Origin: Hyphomonadaceae bacterium
Lineage (GTDB): Bacteria > Pseudomonadota > Alphaproteobacteria > Caulobacterales > Aquidulcibacteraceae
DNA: 64,000 nt
Direction of reading: 5' to 3'
Assembly: GCA_009773395.1 (NCBI GenBank)
Contig: WRPI01000001.1
Coordinates: 124,001-188,000 of the forward strand
Part shown: positions 15,133-23,409 of the stretch, one piece after another
How the letters are laid out: each line of letters starts with the position of its first letter
Numbering within the stretch: position 1 is the stretch's first letter
Made by a program: the position numbers and the translations under genes
Notes under the pieces: generated by a model
Seen by the model: the letters and a program-made list of their open reading frames with translations, nothing else
Told to the model about the DNA's origin: nothing
Databases searched by the model: none

Positions 15133-16476
15133 TTATTCCCCATCTCGTTTTTTCGTTTCATAATCCAAGACCGAACCATCAAGCTCAAGACCGGCCCTGC
15201 CGCCCGCAATTGTGTGGCTCGGGGCGTGGGGTAATTCCATTTCGGCGGGCTCTCTTACCTCAAGCATGCCTTCCCATTTGGCGATGCTTGCGGTGGCAAC
15301 TGCATTGCCGATGATGTTGGTGCCGGTTCGGCCCATATCGAGGATTTGGTCTATCCCGAGGATAAGTGCCACGCCTTCCACGGGTAGGCCAAAACTTGAA
15401 AGGGTGGCGGTAACCACAACCAGGCTTGCGCGCGGCACCGATGCAATTCCTTTGGAAGTGACCATCAAAGTCAACAAGATGATAATTTGCTTCTGCCACG
15501 ACAAATCCACGCCATAGGCTTGGGCAATGAATAGAGTTGCAAAACTCATATACATCATCGAGCCGTCGAGATTAAAGCTATATCCTAGCGGTAACATAAA
15601 GCCCGATATTCTTCGCGGCACGCCAAATCTATCCAACTGTTCCAAGAACTTCGGCAGGGCCGCTTCGGACGACGCCGTGGAAAATGCGATTAGAAATGGC
15701 TCGCGGACATAGGCGATTAGGGTCAATACGCTGCGGCCAAGGAATACAAATCCCACGGCAATCAATATGCCCCACAGCAAACCAAGGCCCAAATAAAACT
15801 CGCAAATTAATTTGCCATAAGTCCATAATATCCCAAGACCCTTGGTTGAAACCACGGCTGCCAACGCACCGAAAACTGCAATTGGCGCGAATCGCATCAC
15901 ATAATCTGTAATGACCAGCATGAGTTCGGTTAATTGCTCGCAACCGCGGAAAATCAAATCGCCTTTTGAACCGAGTGCCGAAAGCGCAACACCTGCGAAA
16001 ATGGAAAATACTAATAATTGCAAAACATTATTGGTGGCGAGGGCGTCAAACGCCGAAGTGGGGAATATTTTTAATACGAATTCTCTGAAATTGGGGAGGG
16101 TAGTCGCGATATTTTCGGCGGCCTCAGCGCTCACTTTTGCTCCCAATTCCTGCCCGGGCTGAAACAAATTCGCCAATAACATGCCAAGTGAAAGCGAAAT
16201 AATACTGGCGCACAAAAACCAAATAATCGCCCTTGTACCAATTCGCCCCAAAGCGGCGCTATCACCCAAATGCGCAATGCCGGTTATGATTGTTGCAATT
16301 ATCAAAGGCGCAATAATCATTTTTATAAGGCGCATGAAAATATCAGCAAATAATTTCATGATATCGGCGATTTTTACGGCCATATCTGTATCGCCAAATA
16401 TCAAGTTCACAATAAACCCAACCGCAACGCCCAACAGCATTCCAACAATGATATATTTGGTTTGATTATTGGTCAC
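15133..16476 (-). CDS. Dicarboxylate/amino acid:cation symporter (SDF/DctA-GltP family)
   Basis: This 447-residue transporter has eight or more membrane helices and two re-entrant loops. Family signatures include a serine-rich HP1 (AFSTASSEAALPKFLE), the NLDGSMMYMSFATLFIAQ helix that replaces NMDGT, and the DMGRTGTNIIGNAVAT motif where classical DctA has DMxRTxxNVxGD. It should import a dicarboxylate or acidic amino acid with Na+ or H+; the substitutions prevent naming the substrate. It is a single gene ending at the palindrome cluster. Start ATG 16476 lies just downstream of a GGGGGAGCC purine stretch. Confidence 0.93.
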   Translation of the reverse strand: MTNNQTKYIIVGMLLGVAVGFIVNLIFGDTDMAVKIADIMKLFADIFMRLIKMIIAPLIIATIITGIAHLGDSAALGRIGTRAIIWFLCASIISLSLGMLLANLFQPGQELGAKVSAEAAENIATTLPNFREFVLKIFPTSAFDALATNNVLQLLVFSIFAGVALSALGSKGDLIFRGCEQLTELMLVITDYVMRFAPIAVFGALAAVVSTKGLGILWTYGKLICEFYLGLGLLWGILIAVGFVFLGRSVLTLIAYVREPFLIAFSTASSEAALPKFLEQLDRFGVPRRISGFMLPLGYSFNLDGSMMYMSFATLFIAQAYGVDLSWQKQIIILLTLMVTSKGIASVPRASLVVVTATLSSFGLPVEGVALILGIDQILDMGRTGTNIIGNAVATASIAKWEGMLEVREPAEMELPHAPSHTIAGGRAGLELDGSVLDYETKKRDGE

Positions 16477-16522
16477 AATTTTGGCTCCCCCTGCGATTGT
16501 ATTTCAATGGCAATTTATTAGA

Positions 16523-17686
16523 CTATCTCGTATCCATAACATTTCGCGCCACCACCATGCGATGAACTTCGGACGGGCCGTCATAAATCCGCATATTGCG
16601 AACCCTGCCCGCAAGAAGTTGCAGTGGCATTTCTTTGGTCATTCCCATTGCGCCAAAACATTGCATCGCATTATCCAAAACCTCGGTCGCCATTTCGGTG
16701 GCAAAAACTTTCAGCATTGAGATTTCTTTGCGAACATCGCGCCCTTCATCGAGTTTCCATGCGCAATCATAAGCCATAAGCCTTGCTGCATGGATTTTGG
16801 TGGCGGCATCGGCGGCCCACCATTGCACGGTTTGCCTTTGTGAGAGTTTTTCGCCAAAAGTCGAGCGTTGCGGCGCATATTCGACCATCATATCAAGCGC
16901 ACGCTGTGCCCCGCCAATGCACCAAGCCGCCATTTCCATACGCCTTGTGCCAAGCCGCACTTGCATGGGCCCAAAGCCTTCACCTTCATTGCCGAGGAGT
17001 TTCCAATTTGGAACCCTGCAATCATCAAGAGCGATTTCATATGTAAACTCACCGCCCAGCATCGGAATTTGCCGCATAACTTTGAAACCCGGTGCATCTT
17101 TATCAACCAAAAATGCCGACATGCCGCCTTTGGCACCTTTTGCTGGGTCAGTTATAGCCATTAGGATCGTGAAATCAGCTTCGGCGGCGCGGGTTATCCA
17201 AATTTTGCGGCCATTGATAATCCAATCATCGCCATCACGAACGGCTTTGGTTTGCATGCCAGCAGGGTCTGCCCCGGCCCCGGGTTCAGAAATCCCAATT
17301 GCCGATATGGTTTCACCGCGCGCATAAGGCGCAAGATAGGCTTCAATTTGCGCCCCTTTTGCGGTTTTTTCAAGCATTCGCAAATTTGGGCTATCTGGCG
17401 GCAAAGTATAAGTTGCGCAACTATAACCAAGTGCTTCATTAACGCCAATAAGCGCAACATAAGGAAGGCCCATGCCGCCAAGTTCTTCGGGCGCATCAAG
17501 GCTCCAAAGGCCCAATTCTTTTGAGACTTTATGGAGGCGTTCGAGCTCGGTGGGAAGTAAATATGCGCCTTTGCCAGCGGCATCGCGCACCAAAACAGCG
17601 GCTTCAAGCGGCATAATTTCAGTCTGGACGAATTTTTCGACCAGATCCTTCAACATTTTATGTTCTTCTAATAGTTCAAAATTCAA
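16523..17686 (-). CDS. Acyl-CoA dehydrogenase
   Basis: This 387-residue FAD enzyme has the N-terminal helical domain, the middle beta domain (GISEPGAGADPAGMQTKAVRDGDDWIINGRKIWIT) and the C-terminal helical domain (FGEKLSQRQTVQWWAADAATKI; QCFGAMGMTKEMPLQLLAGRVRNMRIYDGPSEVHR). It oxidises acyl-CoA thioesters to trans-2-enoyl-CoA, passing electrons to ETF. Chain-length class cannot be told by eye. It lies alone between the symporter and the GH3 gene; no other beta-oxidation gene is adjacent. Confidence 0.95.
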   Translation of the reverse strand: MNFELLEEHKMLKDLVEKFVQTEIMPLEAAVLVRDAAGKGAYLLPTELERLHKVSKELGLWSLDAPEELGGMGLPYVALIGVNEALGYSCATYTLPPDSPNLRMLEKTAKGAQIEAYLAPYARGETISAIGISEPGAGADPAGMQTKAVRDGDDWIINGRKIWITRAAEADFTILMAITDPAKGAKGGMSAFLVDKDAPGFKVMRQIPMLGGEFTYEIALDDCRVPNWKLLGNEGEGFGPMQVRLGTRRMEMAAWCIGGAQRALDMMVEYAPQRSTFGEKLSQRQTVQWWAADAATKIHAARLMAYDCAWKLDEGRDVRKEISMLKVFATEMATEVLDNAMQCFGAMGMTKEMPLQLLAGRVRNMRIYDGPSEVHRMVVARNVMDTR

Positions 17687-17733
17687 TTGATGCCCCTAAA
17701 ATGATGGCGCAAATTTGCGATACGAAAATCGAA

Positions 17734-20025
17734 TCATGCCGTCAAAACTACCTTTGCCGCAACCCCGCCGACTGACGATGGTGCAATCCAGACATCAAAC
17801 TCGCCTGCCTCGGCTTCATGGCGCAAATTCGCGCGAACAAATGCCAAATCCTGCTTGGTCAAAATAAACTCAATAGTTTTGGTTTCGCCAGCCGCCAAAT
17901 CAACTAGTTTGAAGTCTTTTAATAGTCGAACTGGTTGAGTAATGCTTGCGACTTTATCATGGACATAAAATTGAACAACTTCGCGCGCTTGGCGAATGCC
18001 GCTATTTTTTATCGTGGCAGTTACAGCTATTTGGCCATTCATCGGCATTTGCGGGCCACTTATTTGGGTTGGGCCATATTCAATTTTTGAATAAGTCAGA
18101 CCATGCCCAAATGAATATAAAGCTTCGAACGCGGCTTCGCGGTAACGCGTCCGATATTCGGTGCCATTAGTTGTGGTTTGCGGGCGACCAGTGCGGCGGT
18201 GGTTGTAATAAAGCGGTTGTTGGCCCGAGCGCAAAGGGAAACTGACTGGCAAACGCGCCGAAGGTGAAAAATCACCAAATATCAAATCAGCAAGGCCATT
18301 GCCCGATTCTGAACCCAAAAACCAAGCCGCCATAATTGCTTGCGCATTTTTTATTGCGCCCTGAAGCTCCAAAGCGCGGCCATGCGTAAGAACAACCACA
18401 ATCGGTTTGCCAGTTGCCGCGATCGCGTCAGCTAAATCTTGCTGTGCTTTGGGGATTGTGATTTCCACCCGCGATTGCGCTTCGCCGGACATGTCTTGGG
18501 TTTCGCCGACAGCCAATATCACGACATCGGCGGCTTGAGCTGCCGCCATTGCCGATGCAATTCCGCCTTCGATTGCCGCGTTTACTTCACAGCCTTTTAC
18601 CACTTTCAGATTAGCTCTATCGACTATTTGCGAGCCAAGGCCTTGCGCCAATGTAACCGCATTATCAAAATCGGGAAAAATAGCCCAACAGCCAAGGGTT
18701 TGGGTTTTGTCATCACCCAAAGGGCCGATAAGTGCGATTTTTTGGCCCGATTTTTTCAATGGCAAAATATCGCCTTCATTTTTTATGAGGACCACTGATT
18801 TTCTTGCAGCTTCGCGTGCCAGCGCAATATTTTCGGGCTTGCGCATGTCTTGGACTTCACGTTCTACCGACATCGAGCGATACGGGTTTTCGAATAATCC
18901 CAGTGCCTTTTTGACGCCCAAAACCCGCCGCACCGCTTCATCAACCACTCGCATTAGCACTTCGCCTTTAGCGACCAAATCCGGCAAATGATCCCAATAA
19001 AGGCCGCTTTGCATCGACATATCACAACCTGCCATGATTGATTTTTTAGTGGCGTCGCGGCCGTCTTTGGCAAATCCATGATTTATCATTTCGGCTTCCG
19101 AAGTGTAATCGGATACCACCAGCCCTTTGAAAGCCCACTCACCGCGCAAAATATCTGTCAAAAGGTGGTGGTTGCCAGTTGAGGGGACGCCCGCAATGTC
19201 ATTAAACGACGACATAGTGGACAAAGCGCCCGCATCAAACGCTGCTTTGAACGGCGGTAAATGAACTTGGCGCAAAGTGGTTTCGGGGATATCGGCTGTA
19301 TTGTAATCCATGCCGCCTTGAACTGCGCCATATGCGGCGAAATGTTTGGCACAGGCCAACACTGTGGTTTCGCTTTTCAAATTATCGCCTTGGAAACCTT
19401 TGACGCGGGCTTTTGCCATTTGTTCGCCAAGATAGGTATCTTCGCCAGCACCTTCGGCCACTCGGCCCCAACGCTGGTCACGCGCGACATCGACCATTGG
19501 CGCGAATGTCCAATGAATTGCGGTTGCGGTTGATTCGAACGCTGCGGCAGCGGCAGTGCGCATTGCCAAATCCGTGTCAAAACTTGCGGCTTCGCCCAAT
19601 GGGATTGGGAATTGGGTTATGCAGCCGTGAATAATATCGGCGGCAAACACCATCGGGATTTTCATACGGGTTTCTTCAAGCGAAATCCTTTGATATTCAC
19701 GCGCACCAGCCGCACCGCGCGCGCTGAATAAAGCCGTGATTTTGCCGCTTCGGATTTGGTTTTTTATGTCGTCTGTTGTTGTGGGTGTGGCATTGGGATT
19801 AATCGGCCCAGTGGGAATTCTTGTGCTGTCAGAAAAAATGCTTAATTGCCCAGCTTTTTCTTGTATCGTCATGCGCGATATTAAGTTTTCGATTTGCCTG
19901 TCTCTTGGTGCTGCCAATGCTGGCCGATAATTCGACGCCGCGCCAAAAATTACAATTGACGAAACCGCACCTTTTAATAAATCACGGCGAGATTGTTGGT
20001 CGTTGGAGGCCATTAGTCTTGTCAT
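17734..20025 (-). CDS. Exported GH3-family beta-glucosidase-type glycoside hydrolase
   Basis: This 763-residue protein resembles BglX. The N-terminus carries a twin-arginine signal (SRRDLLKGAVSSIVIFGAAS, cleavage near ALAAPRD). Domain order is TIM barrel (KVPMVFAADIIHG-type segment, RDQRWGRVAEGAGEDTYLGE), catalytic nucleophile Asp in GLVVSDYTS, then the alpha/beta sandwich (KIALIGPLGDD) and a C-terminal fibronectin-III-like domain. It hydrolyses terminal beta-D-glucosides in the periplasm. Tat export is less usual for GH3 than Sec and fits folding before transport. It is monocistronic, 87 bp before the dnaE2 stop. ATG 20025 has GAGAACC upstream; ATG 20013 is possible. Confidence 0.95.
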   Translation of the reverse strand: MTRLMASNDQQSRRDLLKGAVSSIVIFGAASNYRPALAAPRDRQIENLISRMTIQEKAGQLSIFSDSTRIPTGPINPNATPTTTDDIKNQIRSGKITALFSARGAAGAREYQRISLEETRMKIPMVFAADIIHGCITQFPIPLGEAASFDTDLAMRTAAAAAFESTATAIHWTFAPMVDVARDQRWGRVAEGAGEDTYLGEQMAKARVKGFQGDNLKSETTVLACAKHFAAYGAVQGGMDYNTADIPETTLRQVHLPPFKAAFDAGALSTMSSFNDIAGVPSTGNHHLLTDILRGEWAFKGLVVSDYTSEAEMINHGFAKDGRDATKKSIMAGCDMSMQSGLYWDHLPDLVAKGEVLMRVVDEAVRRVLGVKKALGLFENPYRSMSVEREVQDMRKPENIALAREAARKSVVLIKNEGDILPLKKSGQKIALIGPLGDDKTQTLGCWAIFPDFDNAVTLAQGLGSQIVDRANLKVVKGCEVNAAIEGGIASAMAAAQAADVVILAVGETQDMSGEAQSRVEITIPKAQQDLADAIAATGKPIVVVLTHGRALELQGAIKNAQAIMAAWFLGSESGNGLADLIFGDFSPSARLPVSFPLRSGQQPLYYNHRRTGRPQTTTNGTEYRTRYREAAFEALYSFGHGLTYSKIEYGPTQISGPQMPMNGQIAVTATIKNSGIRQAREVVQFYVHDKVASITQPVRLLKDFKLVDLAAGETKTIEFILTKQDLAFVRANLRHEAEAGEFDVWIAPSSVGGVAAKVVLTA

Positions 20026-20111
20026 AAATCGGGTTCTCTTTTCTTGGGTTTTATGTCTTTGAAGTTGTGATATCTTTCTATAACTTCATTTGGATTTTCC
20101 AACAATCCCAC

Positions 20112-23100
20112 TCACCGAAATGCTGGGTGGGTTTCGTAATTGTGCGTTATAGCCGCATTTGTCTTTTCATTGCTTGGTTTTTGCCATTCTAATTCTGCCA
20201 ATCTATGGCTTATGTCGATAATCCGTATACTGATGATATGAATGACTATGGTTTCTTTATCGCTCACGGCTTGCCGAATATGTCTCGCTCCTTTCGTGGG
20301 TTCGCCTTTTTGCAAATGGCCATAAACAACCACAAATTTGCCGCGCAAACATTCTTTGCGGTATTTTTCCATGGTCTTAGGCCAAACAATAAGGTTCATT
20401 GAACCAAATTCGTCTTCAAGCGTCATAAACAAAACACCTTTGGCAGTTCCCGGGCGTTGGCGCAAAATTACGAGACCCGCAACCCCAACAAAACTGCCAT
20501 TTGGCATATTTTTTATGTCGCTACTTGATTTAAGCCCCTTACTTAAAAACTCTTCACGGAAAAATTCTAACGGATGGCCTTTCAGCGATAACCGCAGGCT
20601 TTTGTAATCATGAACCACTTCTTCAGACCATTGCATTTGCGGCAGCGTGGTTTCTTCTTCATGGCCATATTCACTAATTTGCGCGAATAATGGCAACTCA
20701 CCCGATTTAAGCCCTTTGGCCTGCCACAGCGCACCACGGCGTGACAAATCCAATGACGAAAACGCATCTGCGCTTGATAATAATTCCATTGCCCTGTCAT
20801 TGAGCCGTGCCCCACGCTTAATCTGTTCTGGTGTTTCGAAGAATTCGTCTGGCCTTATGGCAATAATTTTCGCGGCATCAATTTCCATAAATCCCTTTAT
20901 CTGCCGCAAGCCAAGGCGAACTGCATATTTGCCGCTTTCAGTTTTCTCCAAAATATTATCCCATTCCGAGTGGTTCACATCAGGCGGCAAAATTTTTACG
21001 CCATGATTTTTGGCGTCCTGCACCAATTGCGAAGCGGCATAAAAACCCATTGGTTGGGCATTCAAAATTGCCACCAAAAATACGTCGGGATAATGGCATT
21101 TCAGCCAGGCCGAAACATATACAATTAAAGCAAAACTCGCGGCATGGCTTTCGGGGAAGCCATATTCGCCAAAGCCTTCAATTTGTTTGAAACAGCGTTC
21201 AGCAAAATCGCGTTCATAGCCATTTTTCATCATGCCGCCGACCAATTTCTCGCCAAATTCATGGATTATGCCGACTTTGCGAAAAGTCGCCATGGCGCGG
21301 CGCAATCTATCGGCTTCACCCGCGCTAAAGCCCGCAGCAACAATTGCGATTTTCATCGCTTGTTCTTGGAATAATGGCACACCGAGGGTCTTACCCAAAA
21401 CCTGCTCCAGTGCCTTTGACGGAAAAACCACTTTTTCAAAACCCTGACGGCGGCGTAAATATGGATGCACCATATCGCCTTGGATTGGCCCAGGGCGGAC
21501 AATAGCAACTTCAATCACCAAATCATAAAATTCACGCGGCTTAAGGCGTGGCAGCATTGACATTTGCGCGCGGCTTTCAATTTGGAAAACCCCAACCGTA
21601 TCGGCTTTGCATATCATGTCATAAGTGACACTATCTTCGGCGGGAATGGTCGCCATATCATAATCACGGCCATATTTATCCGATAAAATTTCGAAACATT
21701 TGGAAACACAAGTCAACATTCCCAATGCCAAAACATCAATTTTCAAAATCCCCAATGCGTCTAAATCATCCTTATCCCACTCTATGAAAGTGCGATTATC
21801 CATTGCGGCATTGGAGATTGGCACAACTTCATCAAGGCGCGATTTGGTGATTACGAACCCACCAACATGTTGCGATAAATGGCGTGGAAAGCCATGCAAA
21901 AGCTTGGCGATTTCAATGGTTTCCTTTATACGCGGCGCGTCCATATCAAGCCCCGTCATTTGCGCAATAATGGCTTTATCGACCGAGCCACGACCCCAGC
22001 CCGAAACTGATTTTGACAAAGCATCAATAATATCATTGGGCAAAGACAAAGTTTTTGCAACTTCACGCAAAGCCGAACGCCCGCGATATGTCACCACCAC
22101 TCCCGTTATGCCGGCATGGGCGCGGCCATATTTTTCATAAATATATTGAATGACTTCTTCGCGGCGATCATTTTGGAAATCAACATCAATATCGGGCGGC
22201 TCGCGCCTTTCGGGCGAGACAAATCTTTCAAAAAGCAAATCTATTTTTTCTGGATCAACGCTGGTTATGCCAAGGCAAAAGCACACTGCACTATTGGCCG
22301 CCGAACCGCGCCCTTGGCACAAAATGCCTTCTTTACGCGCAAATGAAACAATGTCATGAACCGTCAAAAAATATCGCGCATAATCAAGTTCCTCTATCAA
22401 TTTATATTCATGGTCTATGGTTTCACGCACTTTGGGCGGGATGCCATTGGGATAGCGCTGTTTTGCGCCAATTTCGGTTAGGTGAATGAGATGATTATTG
22501 AGCGAAATAGGTGTTGTTTGCGATACCATCACATCGGGAAATTCATATTTTAGTTCATCGAGCGAAAAATTCACCAAATCAAATAAGGTCTTTTGCGCCT
22601 TTATTGCATCGGTAAAATTTACAAAAATTCGTGCCATTTCTTCGGGCGGCTTCAAATGGCGTTCGGCGTTTTGCAAAAGCAAAAAACCGGCGTGTTCAAG
22701 CGTAGTTTTTTCGCGAATACAGGCCAGAACATCGGCCACAACACGGCGATTTGGTTCGTGCATTATTGCATCATTGGTGGCAATTAAAGTGGCCTTTATA
22801 GCCAGCGCAAATGCATTGAGGCGCGAATTACGCTCAAAATCCGTGCCATCATAAGGGCGAGTTATGGCGATAAATATAGCGCAGTTTGGTGGTGCTTTTT
22901 GAATGCGACTTTTCGCTAATTCAAACCAGTTTTCATCCAAAATATCAGGTGGGATTATGATTGCGCACGCTTCTTCCATTGCCGCCAAAACATCATCTTC
23001 ATAAAGCGTGCATGTCCCTTTTTTTGATCGCCGATTGCCAATTGTTAGTATACGGCATAAATTACCCCAAGCCGTTCGGTTCTTTGGATAAATAACAATT

Positions 23101-23324
23101 GTAAAGCCATTTGTTTCGACCAACCTTGCGCCGACTATAAGGCGCATCCCAAGTTCGCGGGCGGCGGTGTAAGCACGCACAACGCCAGCCAATGTGTTTT
23201 TGTCGGCAATTCCAATTCCCGATAACCCCAATTTATGCGCTTGTTCGACCATTTCACGCGCGTGTGAAGCGCCGCGCAAAAACGAAAAATTAGTGGCGGC
23301 GATGGGTTCAAATATATCGCTCAC
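20112..23324 (-). CDS. dnaE2: Error-prone DNA polymerase DnaE2 (ImuC)
   Basis: This 1070-residue C-family polymerase starts with a PHP domain (FSFLRGASHAREMVEQAHKL). The palm acidic motif PDIDVDFQNDRREEV and the LKIDVLALGML motif are present, followed by fingers, helix-hairpin-helix and an OB fold (VGVAGLVILRQRPGTAKG). It is the catalytic subunit of the SOS mutasome, extending across lesions with ImuA and ImuB. The start is GTG 23324, placed because MSDIFEPIAATNFSFL matches the family N-terminus. This start codon lies inside a palindromic repeat copy (23315-23405), so translation initiation depends on element sequence. It is third in the SOS operon. Confidence 0.97.
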   Translation of the reverse strand: MSDIFEPIAATNFSFLRGASHAREMVEQAHKLGLSGIGIADKNTLAGVVRAYTAARELGMRLIVGARLVETNGFTIVIYPKNRTAWGNLCRILTIGNRRSKKGTCTLYEDDVLAAMEEACAIIIPPDILDENWFELAKSRIQKAPPNCAIFIAITRPYDGTDFERNSRLNAFALAIKATLIATNDAIMHEPNRRVVADVLACIREKTTLEHAGFLLLQNAERHLKPPEEMARIFVNFTDAIKAQKTLFDLVNFSLDELKYEFPDVMVSQTTPISLNNHLIHLTEIGAKQRYPNGIPPKVRETIDHEYKLIEELDYARYFLTVHDIVSFARKEGILCQGRGSAANSAVCFCLGITSVDPEKIDLLFERFVSPERREPPDIDVDFQNDRREEVIQYIYEKYGRAHAGITGVVVTYRGRSALREVAKTLSLPNDIIDALSKSVSGWGRGSVDKAIIAQMTGLDMDAPRIKETIEIAKLLHGFPRHLSQHVGGFVITKSRLDEVVPISNAAMDNRTFIEWDKDDLDALGILKIDVLALGMLTCVSKCFEILSDKYGRDYDMATIPAEDSVTYDMICKADTVGVFQIESRAQMSMLPRLKPREFYDLVIEVAIVRPGPIQGDMVHPYLRRRQGFEKVVFPSKALEQVLGKTLGVPLFQEQAMKIAIVAAGFSAGEADRLRRAMATFRKVGIIHEFGEKLVGGMMKNGYERDFAERCFKQIEGFGEYGFPESHAASFALIVYVSAWLKCHYPDVFLVAILNAQPMGFYAASQLVQDAKNHGVKILPPDVNHSEWDNILEKTESGKYAVRLGLRQIKGFMEIDAAKIIAIRPDEFFETPEQIKRGARLNDRAMELLSSADAFSSLDLSRRGALWQAKGLKSGELPLFAQISEYGHEEETTLPQMQWSEEVVHDYKSLRLSLKGHPLEFFREEFLSKGLKSSSDIKNMPNGSFVGVAGLVILRQRPGTAKGVLFMTLEDEFGSMNLIVWPKTMEKYRKECLRGKFVVVYGHLQKGEPTKGARHIRQAVSDKETIVIHIISIRIIDISHRLAELEWQKPSNEKTNAAITHNYETHPAFR

Positions 23325-23405
23325 GGCTTATTGCTCCGCAATGCCTGCGCGGGCGCGGCGCATGGGCGCCGACGGGCGGTCGCCCTTGCCGCCTGCGGCG
23401 GGATT
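23315..23405 (-). repeat. Palindromic element copy at the imuB-dnaE2 junction
   Basis: On the minus strand this reads CCGCCGCAGGCGGCAAGGGC, then GACCGCCCGTCGGCGCCCAT, ending GCAATAAGCCGTGAGCGATA. It aligns with the copy inside imuB (24904-25048) over both ends and lacks only about 50 central bases. Internal inverted repeats are GGGCGGTCGCCC-type and GGGCGC/GCGCCC. The GTG of dnaE2 is the GTG in its last bases. Confidence 0.85.
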
Positions 23406-23409
23406 ATCC

